Assembly (NCBI RefSeq): GCF_900105075.1 | Contig: NZ_FNSK01000003.1 | Coordinates: 80,001-144,000 of the forward strand | Reading direction: 5' to 3' | Origin: Rhodobacter sp. 24-YEA-8 | GTDB lineage: Bacteria; Pseudomonadota; Alphaproteobacteria; Rhodobacterales; Rhodobacteraceae | Length of the DNA stretch: 64,000 nt | Shown here: positions 46,389 through 54,507 of the stretch, piece after piece | Numbering within the stretch: position 1 is the stretch's first letter | Layout: the number at the start of each line of letters is the position of its first letter | Position numbers and translations under genes: made by a program | Notes under the pieces: model-generated | What the model saw: the letters and a program-made list of their open reading frames with translations, nothing else | Databases searched by the model: none | Told to the model about the DNA's origin: nothing

Positions 46389-47458
46389 GCGTGATCTTTA
46401 TGAATTATCGCAGCCGCGACCTGGTGGCGCCCTTATGGCGTAGCCTCGCGGGCGGGCCGCTGAACACCGTGCTGACGCTGGCCTCGGTGCTGATACTGGC
46501 GCTGATCCTGCCACCTTTGATCCATTGGGCGATCACGGATGCGGTCTTCAGTGGCACACAGGAAGAATGTCGCGCTGCCAGCGGCGCCTGCTGGGCCTTT
46601 CTGCGCGCCAAGGCTCGCTTCATCCTTTTCGCCTTCTACCCGGGCGAGCATCTCTGGCGCCCGATCCTCGTGATCATTGCGCTTCTGGGGCTGATGGTGG
46701 CTTCGGCCCTGCCACGCTTCTGGGGACCGTTCCTGATCCTGGCCTGGCCAGTCACGCTGGCGCTGGCCTGGGCGCTGATGGCCGGTGGCACATGGACCGC
46801 CGGTCTGCTGGTGCGGGTCTCGCTGAATGACTGGGGCGGGTTGCCAGTGACGCTGCTGGTGTGGTCGACCTGCATGGCCTTTGCCTTTCCGGCCGCGGTG
46901 CTTCTGGCGCTGGCACGGGCCTCAAAAATGGGCGGGCTGCGGCTGATTTCGGTCACCTATATCGAGGTGATGCGCGCCATTCCAATGGTCGCGATCCTGT
47001 ATTTCGCCATGCTGATCCTGCCGCTGGCTTTGCCGCAGGGCATAATCCTGGATAAGCTGATCCGCGCCACGATCATGGTCGCCTTGTTCTGGACCGCCTA
47101 TCTGGCAGAGGTCGTGCGGGGCGGGCTGCAAACCGTTGGCCCGGGCCAGGCTGAGGCGGCACAGTCACTCGGGCTGGGCTATTGGCGGATCATGCAGCTG
47201 GTGGTGTTGCCCCAGGCTTTGCGCCAGGTGATCCCGGGGCTGGTTAATCTTGGCATCGGCTTTCTGCTGGCGACTTCGCTGCTGGCGGTAATCGGCGCGT
47301 TCGATCTTTTGAACACCGCCCGGGCCTCGACCACCGACACGCAATGGTTGGGCTTTTACAACGAGGCCTATGTCTTCGCGGCCGTGATCTATTTCCTGCT
47401 CTGCTATGGCGGCTCGCGCTACAGCCGCTGGCTGGAAACGCGGCTGCGCCGGCGATGA
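46385..47458 (+). CDS. amino acid ABC transporter permease (AapM/BztC-like)
   Basis: 357 residues from the ATG at 46385, which overlaps the previous stop by ATGA; a longer frame from 46322 is unlikely. Text: TYIEVMRAIPMVAILYFAML and the EAA loop GPGQAEAAQSLGLGYWRIMQ. In aap/bzt operons an ATPase gene (aapP/bztD) comes next. Here the next gene is 175 bases away and belongs to a different transporter class, so the cassette has no cognate ATPase in place. Confidence 0.92.
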   Translation: MSVIFMNYRSRDLVAPLWRSLAGGPLNTVLTLASVLILALILPPLIHWAITDAVFSGTQEECRAASGACWAFLRAKARFILFAFYPGEHLWRPILVIIALLGLMVASALPRFWGPFLILAWPVTLALAWALMAGGTWTAGLLVRVSLNDWGGLPVTLLVWSTCMAFAFPAAVLLALARASKMGGLRLISVTYIEVMRAIPMVAILYFAMLILPLALPQGIILDKLIRATIMVALFWTAYLAEVVRGGLQTVGPGQAEAAQSLGLGYWRIMQLVVLPQALRQVIPGLVNLGIGFLLATSLLAVIGAFDLLNTARASTTDTQWLGFYNEAYVFAAVIYFLLCYGGSRYSRWLETRLRRR

Positions 47459-47632
47459 CCATGCGCCGACGGGAAGAGGGAATTTCCCCCGGACCCACAT
47501 AGCCAGACATGGCTGTGCCAGCCGAAGGGTGGTCTTCGAAATCCTGTTCCCCCGGCCCTGATCTATCCTCTGACCTGATCCATTCCGGCCCCCGATTACC
47601 CCTTCCTTTCTCAGCAAAAGCGAACGCGCATT

Positions 47633-48655
47633 ATGACAGCATCCCTCCGAAACGGCCTGTCGCGCCGCACACTTCTGACAACCGGCGCGGCGGCGGCGGG
47701 CCTTGGCGCGGTCGGGCTTTCGACCGGGGTCAGCACACGCCGCGCCATGGCCGGCAACCTGACCAAAATCAAACTTGAATGGACCGAAGTGGCCGCCTGC
47801 CACGCCCCTGTCGGGTTCGCGCTGGAAAAGGGCATTTTCGAGAAACACGGGCTGGATGTGGAACTGTTCTACCAGGGCGCCAGCGGCCAGACCCTGATCC
47901 AGGCGCTTGCCACCCGCAAGGCCGAGGCCGGGCCGGGTCTTTTGTATGACTGGCTGAAACCGATCGAGCAGGGCTTTGACGTCAAACTTTTCGCCGGATC
48001 GCATGGCGGCTGCCAGAGCATCCTGACACCTCAGGACAGCGGCATCAGAACACTGGAAGATCTGCGCGGCAAAACCATCGGCACCTTTGATGTCATGTCG
48101 CCCTCACGCGTGGCGTTTTCGGTCGCGCTGAAGAAGGCCGGGCTTGACCCCGATCAGGATGTGACCTGGAAAGTCTTCCCCTTCGATCTGGTGGCCGAGG
48201 CCGTGCTGCGCGGCGAGGCGGATGCGCTGGCGCATATGGATCCCTGGGCTTATGGCTGGGAAAAGGAACATAAGTTCCACCGCGTCGCCGACACCCAGAC
48301 GCTCAGCTTCCAGGACCGGGTTTGCTGCGTGCTGGGCGTGAACGGGGATTATTACGAGACCAACAAAGACGCGCTGAAACGCGTCGCCGCCGCCAATCTC
48401 GAGGTGCACCAATATACCGCGGCCCATCCGGACGAGGTCGCGCAATGGTATTTCGACACTTTGCGCCCCGGCATGTCGGTCGAGACCCTGACCGAGGTTC
48501 TGGCCTCTTTCACCTATCATGAGCACTGGTTCGGCGACAAACTGCGCGATGAGGTTCGACGCGGCTATGAAGATCTTAAGCTGACCGGCGTGGCCGATGC
48601 CTCGACCGATCCGGAAGAGATCGCCAGCCGCATCACCATCGACATTTTCGCCTGA
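47633..48655 (+). CDS. sulfonate/nitrate/taurine-type ABC binding protein (Tat-exported)
   Basis: 340 residues. Twin-arginine signal LSRRTLLTTGAAAAGLGAVG. NitT/TauT-type fold: ACHAPVGFALEKGIFEKHGL, VELFYQGASGQTLIQALATR, SGIRTLEDLRGKTIGTFDVM, and ALAHMDPWAYGWEKEHKF. The substrate cannot be read from sequence; sulfonate or sulfate ester is likely from context. Permease and ATPase follow. Confidence 0.9.
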   Translation: MTASLRNGLSRRTLLTTGAAAAGLGAVGLSTGVSTRRAMAGNLTKIKLEWTEVAACHAPVGFALEKGIFEKHGLDVELFYQGASGQTLIQALATRKAEAGPGLLYDWLKPIEQGFDVKLFAGSHGGCQSILTPQDSGIRTLEDLRGKTIGTFDVMSPSRVAFSVALKKAGLDPDQDVTWKVFPFDLVAEAVLRGEADALAHMDPWAYGWEKEHKFHRVADTQTLSFQDRVCCVLGVNGDYYETNKDALKRVAAANLEVHQYTAAHPDEVAQWYFDTLRPGMSVETLTEVLASFTYHEHWFGDKLRDEVRRGYEDLKLTGVADASTDPEEIASRITIDIFA

Positions 48656-48676
48656 ACCCTGACTGGACGATCCTGA

Positions 48677-49666
48677 ATGAGCGATCTGCCTGAAAGCGGG
48701 CGGGGGGTTTACGCCCCCGCCACCCGCCTGCCCCTGCCCATCTGGCGCGACGGTCTGCTTGCCGCGCTGGCCTGGGGTTCGGTCTCGGTGGTGACACTGA
48801 TCCTGCCCGATGTCATCCAATGGGGTGCGACCGGTACCTTCGCCGCGCTCACGGGAACGGTCGCCGCGATCTTCCTCGCGCTGGCCTTCACCGTGCCGCC
48901 CGGGCAAAGCAGCACCCTGACGCATTACGGCCCATGGTTCATCGTGCTGGGCCTGTGGCTTTTGCTGTGGGAGGTGATCACCGCAAAGCTCGGCTGGTTG
49001 CCAAAGCCGTTCTTTTCGCCGCCACAGGGTCTTTTGAATGTCTATATGACCGACTGGGACCGGCTTTTGATCTGCATCGCCTATACCGGGCGACTTTGGG
49101 GCCTGGGTTTTTTTATCGGCATTTTGGTGGGCTTTCTGGCCGGAGTGGGCCTGGGCTGGTCAAAGCGCTTCGCCTATTGGGGGATGCCGGTGCTGAAGCT
49201 GATCGGGCCGGTGCCCGCCAGCGCCTGGATCCCCTGCGCCTTTTTCATCTTTCCCTCGACCTTCCAGGCCTCGGTATTTCTGGTGGCGCTGGCCTCGGGG
49301 ATCCCGGTCGCGATCCTGACTGCATCGGGGATATCCCAGGTCAACCGCGCCTTTTATGACGTGGCGCGGACGCTTGGCGCAACCAGCCGCTGGCAGGTGA
49401 CCAAAATCGCCATTCCCGCGGCGCTGCCCAATGTGTTTGTCGGGCTCTTCATGGGGCTTTACTACAGCTTTGCCGTGCTGGTGGTGGCCGAGATGCTCGG
49501 CGCAAAATTCGGCCTGGGCTGGTATCTGCAGTTCAACACAGCCTATTCGGCCTATGCCAATGTCTATGCCGCGTTGATTGTCATGGCACTGATCTGCGCC
49601 GGGCTGGTGAAGCTTTTGTTCCTGATCCGGGACCGGTTGCTGGGCTGGCAGAAGGGAATCCTCTGA
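48677..49666 (+). CDS. ABC permease of the SsuC/TauC type
   Basis: 329 residues, longer at the N-terminus than SsuC (~265), with two extra helices (about 30-75) before the core. Core text: KLIGPVPASAWIPCAFFIFP and the EAA-like loop FYDVARTLGATSRWQVTKIA, then GLFMGLYYSFAVLVVAEMLG. Its stop shares a base with the ATPase start. Confidence 0.9.
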   Translation: MSDLPESGRGVYAPATRLPLPIWRDGLLAALAWGSVSVVTLILPDVIQWGATGTFAALTGTVAAIFLALAFTVPPGQSSTLTHYGPWFIVLGLWLLLWEVITAKLGWLPKPFFSPPQGLLNVYMTDWDRLLICIAYTGRLWGLGFFIGILVGFLAGVGLGWSKRFAYWGMPVLKLIGPVPASAWIPCAFFIFPSTFQASVFLVALASGIPVAILTASGISQVNRAFYDVARTLGATSRWQVTKIAIPAALPNVFVGLFMGLYYSFAVLVVAEMLGAKFGLGWYLQFNTAYSAYANVYAALIVMALICAGLVKLLFLIRDRLLGWQKGIL

Positions 49667-50433
49667 TGTCTGCTGTCACCCCCGTCGGGCTGCGCTTCGA
49701 CCATGTCTCGCATGGATATGATATCGGCGGCACGCTGTTGCCGGTGCTGGAGGATGTGTCCCTCGATGTAGCGCCCGGCGAATTCGTAGCACTGCTGGGG
49801 CCATCAGGCTGCGGCAAGTCGACCCTTCTGCGGCTTGCGGCCGGGCTGGAACTGCCGCGCGCGGGTGAGGCACTGGCCGGCGGTACGCCGATCACCGGCC
49901 CCGGCCCAGAGCGCATTCTCGTCTTTCAGGAAGCGACCCTTTTCCCCTGGCGCACAGTGCGCCGCAATGTCGAAGCCGGCCCCGAAGCTCGCGGCGAGCT
50001 GGCGGCAAAGCAGGCCCGTGTCGATGAGGCGCTGCGTCTCGTCGGGCTGGAAGCTTTCGGCGCGGCTTTCCCGCATCAGTTGTCTGGCGGCATGGCGCAG
50101 CGGGCGGCGATTGCCCGGGCGCTGGTCAATGACCCGCGTCTCCTCTTGCTGGATGAGCCTCTGGGCAAACTCGACAGCCTCACGCGGCTCAATCTGCAAA
50201 AGGATCTGATCCGCCTCTGGCAGGATCGTGGCTTTACCGCCCTTCTCGTCACCCATGATGTTGAAGAGGCTCTGTTGTTGGCCGATCGGGTAGTGCTGTT
50301 CTCGCCGCGCCCGGCCCGTATCATCGAGGAGCTGCGGGTAGACCGCCCCCATCCCCGCCGCCGCGATGACTCCGCGCTGATTGCGCTGCGAACGCGGCTT
50401 CTTGCCAGCCTCGGGGTCCTGGAGGATGTCTGA
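49666..50433 (+). CDS. ABC ATPase of the SsuB/TauB type
   Basis: 255 residues. Walker A is LLGPSGCGKSTLLRLAAGLE, the Q-loop lies at VFQEATLFPWRTVRRNV, the signature is LSGGMAQRAAIARALVNDP, Walker B is LLLLDEPLGKLDSLTR, and the H-loop is LVTHDVEEA. The FPW-T-RN Q-loop is typical of the nitrate/sulfonate class, so it is unlikely to energise the amino acid permeases upstream. Confidence 0.94.
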   Translation: MSAVTPVGLRFDHVSHGYDIGGTLLPVLEDVSLDVAPGEFVALLGPSGCGKSTLLRLAAGLELPRAGEALAGGTPITGPGPERILVFQEATLFPWRTVRRNVEAGPEARGELAAKQARVDEALRLVGLEAFGAAFPHQLSGGMAQRAAIARALVNDPRLLLLDEPLGKLDSLTRLNLQKDLIRLWQDRGFTALLVTHDVEEALLLADRVVLFSPRPARIIEELRVDRPHPRRRDDSALIALRTRLLASLGVLEDV

Positions 50434-50719
50434 CCGTCTGCGACCGGTCTGGGTTCTGGCCGCCGGGGCCGGGCTGATCCTCCTCGCCCTCCTGTGGTGG
50501 TATGTGATTTTCGGCACCATCGTGAGCGAGGGCTATGGCAAATACAGCCAGGCCGCGCCCTGTCTCTGGGGCACATCGGGCTATACCTGCCAGCTGATGC
50601 TGTCGCTTTGCAGCGTTGATTACCTGCTGATCCCGAAAGCCTATCGTCCCGAGTTGTTCCAGGCTGGCGTCTTCCTGCTGCTGTCCGGCGGGCTTTTTGC
50701 TGCACTGCGGCGCAGCTGA
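50426..50719 (+). CDS. small two-helix membrane protein, last gene of the Ssu-like operon
   Basis: 97 residues from the ATG at 50426, overlapping the ATPase end by 8 bases, so translation is coupled. Helix 1 is about 8-28 (VWVLAAGAGLILLALLWWYV), then a loop with three cysteines (PCLWGTSGYTCQLMLSLC) and helix 2 at about 75-92. I do not recognise it. The tight overlap suggests it belongs to the transporter, perhaps as an accessory subunit. Confidence 0.78.
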   Translation: MSDRLRPVWVLAAGAGLILLALLWWYVIFGTIVSEGYGKYSQAAPCLWGTSGYTCQLMLSLCSVDYLLIPKAYRPELFQAGVFLLLSGGLFAALRRS

Positions 50720-50757
50720 CCCTTGTGAGATTGACAACCGGTTCCGTTTATTATGCC

Positions 50758-50961
50758 CAGCGTCAGGCCAGTGACGATGATGATGATCACAGCCACGATT
50801 TTCGCCACCGGGCCTTCGACGGATTCGAGGATGGATTGCAGCGGCGCCTCCCAAGACATGGATGAGCCGGAGGCCCAGGCCGGGGATGTCATCAGGCTCA
50901 CCCAGGCGAAGGCGCCGGCGGTTGCGATATGATGGTGGGTACGGAAGGCACGACGGATCAT
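50758..50961 (-). pseudogene. trbC: trbC (VirB2-like conjugation pilin) remnant
   Basis: Starts MIRRAFRTHHHIATAGAFAW with a signal region to SPAWASGSSMSWEAPLQSIL, then the first pilin helix VAKIVAVIIIIVTGLTLGII. The match to TrbC ends there; the C-terminal half with the second helix is missing, replaced by unrelated sequence at about 50758. Directly follows a trbB remnant, the order of a trb mating-pair operon. Confidence 0.82.
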
Positions 50962-51482
50962 GCAGGTTTTCCAGCGTTGTGGGTGGTGTCGGGTTCTGAA
51001 AAGGCGGGGGGAAATCCGGTAGTCGCTGTCGGGTCCGAGACCTTCGATGCGGGCGAGTTCGACAAGCCGCCGTGCGGAACCGCTACCGGCAAGGACGGCG
51101 ACGAGGTCGATGGTCTCCGCGATCATGGCGCGCGGAACGGTGACAACGGCTTCCTGGATGAGTTGTTCGAGGCGGCGCAGCGCGCCGATGCCGGAACCGG
51201 CATGGATGGTGCCGATGCCGCCGGGTGGCCGGTGCCCCAGGCTTTGAGGAGATCCAGCGCCTCGGCCCCACGAACCTCACCGATCGGAATGCGGTCGGGG
51301 CGTAGGTGCAGCGACGAGCGCACCAGATCGGACAGAGTGGCGACACCCTCTTTGGTCCGCATCGCCACCAGATTGGGCGCCGCGCATTGCAACTCGCGCG
51401 TGTCCTCGATGATGACGACGCGATCCGCGCCTTTTGCGACTTCGGAGAGCAGCGCGTTGGTGAGAGATGGTCCCCGGATGGG
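50962..51482 (-). pseudogene. trbB: trbB (VirB11-like conjugation ATPase) remnant, frameshifted
   Basis: Frame A reads LTNALLSEVAKGADRVVIIE, DTRELQCAAPNLVAMRTKEG, DLVRSSLHLRPDRIPIGEVR and LKAWGTGHP. One base is lost near 51229, and the sequence continues in the next frame as GGIGTIHAGSGIGALRRLEQ and AVVTVPRAMIAETIDLVAVL. The Walker A part before LTNALL is missing, cut near 51482. Only the C-terminal half of a secretion ATPase survives. Confidence 0.82.
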
Positions 51483-51780
51483 GATGACTAAAAGAGACCC
51501 GAAACGGGTCGTTTCAACAAGTTTCGACCGTCGTAGTAGTATGGCGTGCAAATACAGGAAAACGGCGGTGGCGACATCTCGTGCGTTGCGTGAACAGGAG
51601 GCGGATGGGCGATCACAACGTGATCCGGCCCAATGGTGGCCTACTCACGGAGCGCCTCAGCGCTGGCTGCACCTGCTCAGAATAGCACCGCCAGGACATC
51701 GCTGTTTCAATGCCCGCAAGATTGCGACCCTCCACTGTGATTGGTAAGGTCATTCAATCGCCTTGATGAATGACGGCCCG

Positions 51781-52374
51781 TGGAATGCCCCACTGAGTGG
51801 TCCGGTTTGAATGTTAGTGCATTATCGGCCTGTGGTCCATTTGCACGAAGGTCTCTGGGGCCGGTGGCCGGTAGTTCAGAGCGCTGTGGGGCCTGACGGT
51901 GTTGTAGTGCCGTCGCCACCTTTCGATCAGGATCTGTGCCTCGTGCAGGGTGTGGAAGACTTCGCCGTTGAGCATTTCGTCCCGGAACCGGGCGTTGAAA
52001 CTCTCGCAGTAGCCGTTCTCCCACGGTGATCCTGGCGCAATGAATGCCGTTTTGGCACCCACCGCCCCGATCCATGCCTGCACCTTTTTGGCAATGAATT
52101 CGGCGCCATTGTCGGACCTTATGAACTCGGGCGGGCCGCGCAGGATGAACAGATCAGTCAGGGCGTCGACAATGTCGGTCGAGTTTAGCTTGCGCTTGAC
52201 GCGGATCACCAGTGCTTCCTTCGTGAACTCGTCGATGATGTTGAGCGTGCGGAAGATCCGCCCATCCCGGGTCCGGTCCTGGACGAAATCATAGGACCAG
52301 ACGTGATTGGGGCGCTCCGGCCTCAGCCGAACGCAAGAGCCATCGTTCAACCAAAGCCGCCCCTTCCTGGCCTG
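51781..52374 (-). mobile_element. truncated IS3-family element (second copy of the 7434 type)
   Basis: The end TGGAATGCCCCACTGAGTGG at 51781 and the OrfB body on the minus strand are almost identical to 7676-8243: SYDFVQDRT (Asp), SDNGAEFIAKK (Asp), CESFNARFRDE (Glu). Similarity stops at 52374 before the HTH part. It is a dead fragment with the catalytic domain only. Flanking sequence 51483-51780 shows no supported gene. Confidence 0.88.
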
Positions 52375-52471
52375 GCGACAGAACACTCTGGGGGCTGCGT
52401 TCAGCGAGTGTAAGCAGGGCAATAGCAGCCGCGTTTTGTGTCCATACCGTCATGTGCAGGACGAGGCCGAT

Positions 52472-52489
52472 CGTTGCACGCCGTTGCAC
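52472..52489 (+). promoter_or_regulatory. tandem CGTTGCAC repeat before brnT
   Basis: CGTTGCAC at 52472-52479 and 52482-52489, 10 bases apart, followed by an AT-rich stretch (TTTAATATGTGTATATAA) that probably contains the -10. In BrnTA modules the antitoxin represses its own promoter, so these repeats are operator candidates. Confidence 0.4.
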
Positions 52490-52518
52490 ATGGCATTTAA
52501 TATGTGTATATAAATTCT

Positions 52519-52812
52519 ATGAGCGATGAACCCGACCTTGAATGGGACGAGCAAAAACGAGCTGAGACACTGCGCCAGCGCGGTCTCGATTTTGCCAGCG
52601 TGGCTTTGCTCGACTGGGACCGGGCGCTGACAGTTGAAGATCTGCGGCAGGAATATGCAGAACAACGCTATGTGACGCTTGGCCCCATCAATACGCGTCT
52701 TTGTGTCATGGCATGGTGTTGGCGCGGCAAAACCATGCGGATCATCAGTTTGCGTAAAGCAAACACACGAGAGGAACGCAGATATGAAGAAGCCATTCAT
52801 CGAAGCGAATGA
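52519..52812 (+). CDS. brnT: BrnT-type toxin (RelE-fold ribonuclease)
   Basis: 97 residues from the ATG at 52519 (an ATG five codons earlier lies in the promoter-like stretch). BrnT pattern: LEWDEQKRAETLRQRGLDFA near the start, RYVTLGPINTRLCVMAWCWR in the middle, then MRIISLRKANTREERRYEEA (family IISARKAxxxExxxYE). The toxin cleaves RNA when free of antitoxin. The antitoxin gene overlaps its end by 29 bases, toxin first, as is normal for brnTA. Confidence 0.92.
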   Translation: MSDEPDLEWDEQKRAETLRQRGLDFASVALLDWDRALTVEDLRQEYAEQRYVTLGPINTRLCVMAWCWRGKTMRIISLRKANTREERRYEEAIHRSE

Positions 52813-53002
52813 CGAAGTCGGCGAACTGCCTGGTACGTTTTTTGCGAAGGCGACACGGGGGCGTCCCCCTCTGCCTGAGGCGGACCGGAAGCAGCGCGTG
52901 AATGTGATGCTGGATCCGGATATCGTCGCCAGGCTTAAGGCAGGTGGCAAAGGCTGGCAGACCCGGCTTAATGCGACACTTCGCGAAGCGCTTGGCATGT
53001 AA
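52784..53002 (+). CDS. brnA: BrnA-type antitoxin
   Basis: 72 residues from the ATG at 52784, with GAGGAACG upstream inside brnT. The C-terminal ribbon-helix-helix is VNVMLDPDIVARLKAGGKGW and QTRLNATLREALGM, the usual BrnA/CopG-like ending. The N-terminal part (about 1-35) would wrap the toxin. It neutralises BrnT and autoregulates. The pair may stabilise the surrounding acquired DNA. Confidence 0.92.
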   Translation: MKKPFIEANDEVGELPGTFFAKATRGRPPLPEADRKQRVNVMLDPDIVARLKAGGKGWQTRLNATLREALGM

Positions 53003-53064
53003 GCCATTTCCACATCATGCATAGCCAGCCTCCTGCGCCTGCAAGAGGGTCGAGCGGATGCGGT

Positions 53065-53151
53065 TCAGATACCCGGCGACGCGGCCAGGCTGTCGGCGAT
53101 CGCCTTGTACAGGGTCTTTTTCTGTTCGACCGAGCGGCCCTCGTTCCAAGT
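53065..53151 (-). pseudogene. 4-oxalocrotonate tautomerase-family fragment
   Basis: Under 30 codons: TWNEGRSVEQKKTLYKAIAD and SLAASPGI before a stop. The EGRSxEQKxxLYxAIADxL wording is the first helix of tautomerases. The N-terminal catalytic Pro is gone, cut by an IS66 end at 53152. Confidence 0.6.
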
Positions 53152-53177
53152 GTAAGCGCTTCCAGCGCCCCACGGCC
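53152..53177 (-). mobile_element. 26-base IS66 end
   Basis: GTAAGCGCTTCCAGCGCCCC and 6 more bases, one mismatch from the end at 3294. The rest is replaced by the IS3 copy that starts at 53178. Confidence 0.75.
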
Positions 53178-53195
53178 TGAATAGCCCCGAGTTTC

Positions 53196-54108
53196 TTAGA
53201 CGCCTTCGCGTCTCATCTTCTGCTGCCGTTCGAACTCGGCGGGCGACAGCATCCCGTTTCTCGCATGCTTGCGCTTCGGGTTGTAGAACATCTCGATGTA
53301 ATCGAACACGTCCTGCCTTGCGTCTTCGCGGGTCCGGTAGGTCCTGCGTCTGATCCGCTCGCGCTTGAGCAGGTTGAAGAAGCTTTCGGCGACTGCGTTG
53401 TCGTGGCAGTTGCCGCGGCGGCTCATCGAATGCTCAAGATTGTGGGCGCGCAGAAACGCAGCCCAATCCATGCTGGTGAACTGACTGCCCTGGTCCGAAT
53501 GGATCAGCACCTTGTTCTTCGGCTTGCGTCGCCAGACAGCCATGAGCAAGGCCTGCAAGACGACATCTGTCGTCTGACGGCTTTGCATCGCCCAGCCGAC
53601 CACACGCCGGGAATAGAGGTCGATGACAACGGCAAGATAGGCAAAACCTTCCTGCGTCCGAATGTAGGTGATGTCGGTCACCCACACCCAGTCTGGTGCT
53701 TCGACGTCAAACTGCCGGTCGAGGCCTCGCCGGTTCTCTCGAACCGGTGGCGTTCACCGGCTCGATGTCGACCACGACCGATGGCTTGCCGCCATAGCTG
53801 CTGGGGCGGCGCTTATAGCCGATCTCCGCCTTGATCCCCGCAAGCTGTGCAAGCCGGGCAACCCGGTTCGGGCAGATGCTTTCACCTTGATCAATCAGGT
53901 CATCGTGAAGTTTGCGATAGCCGTAGACCTTCCCGCTCTCGGTCCAGGCCTTGTGCAGCAGCTCAGTTTGGCGCCTGTCTTCCTGAGCGCGCACGCTCAT
54001 TGGAGCCTGTAGCCAGGCATAGAACCCGCTTGGCTGGATGCGCAGGCAGCGACACATTGCCCGGACAGAAAATTGCCTCCGATGCTCGGCCACAAACGCG
54101 TATCTCAC
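53196..54108 (-). pseudogene. IS3-family OrfB with the same internal frameshift (copy 2)
   Basis: Identical arrangement to copy 1: N-terminal frame from MRYAFVAEHRRQFSVRAMCR to SVVVDIEPVNATGSR, catalytic frame from VTDITYIRTQEGFAYLAVV to FERQQKMRREGV, shifted near 53730-53755. Sharing of the lesion means it arose before the copies separated. Confidence 0.85.
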
Positions 54109-54377
54109 TTTGCATCCCTGGCGAAATACGCGGTGGCTTTTTTTAGGATGTCGCGCTCCTCGGAAACCCGTGCCAGCTCCCGCTTCAACAGGCGGATCTC
54201 GGCATCCTTCTCGGTCTCGCCTGATGCCGTCTTCGCGAACTTGCGCTTCCAGGCATAGAGCGAGTGCTTGCTCACCCCGAGCCGTTCAGAAACCTCGCTG
54301 ACCGGGTAGCCCCGCTCCGTGATCTGAGCGACCGCATCGCGCTTGAAGTCGTCGCTGAAAGTGGCTGTGCCCATCAT
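54105..54377 (-). CDS. IS3-family OrfA (copy 2)
   Basis: 90 residues, same protein as at 25939-26211: FSDDFKRDAVAQITERGYPV helix-turn-helix, leucine coil, and the A7 slip site in the last codons (54138-54144 as T7). Overlaps orfB by 4 bases. Confidence 0.92.
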   Translation of the reverse strand: MMGTATFSDDFKRDAVAQITERGYPVSEVSERLGVSKHSLYAWKRKFAKTASGETEKDAEIRLLKRELARVSEERDILKKATAYFARDAK

Positions 54378-54507
54378 GGCCTCCTTGCCTCAAAATTAGC
54401 AAAGAAGGCGTCCACGAAACATGGGGCTATTCAATCTGCGAGACCGTCTCTATGGCCATGTCGGATATGCTGTCGTTGTTTCTGGAGTTCCGACGCAGAA
54501 CCTGAGG

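Larger units (their letters stand above)
53178..54433 (-). mobile_element. IS3-family insertion sequence, complete copy 2 (1256 bp)
   Basis: Same length and ends as 25012-26267 with only scattered single-base differences (for example Ala for Ser in GWAMQSR). The flanking triplets are GCC and ATC, so it lacks a target duplication, unlike copy 1. Recombination between copies or adjacent deletion has probably reshuffled its flanks. Confidence 0.95.

Noticed and set aside
51496..51510. Hairpin GACCCG-AAA-CGGGTC followed by GTTTC
   Set aside because: Terminator-like, but the only adjacent sequence is pseudogene debris, so no transcript can be assigned.
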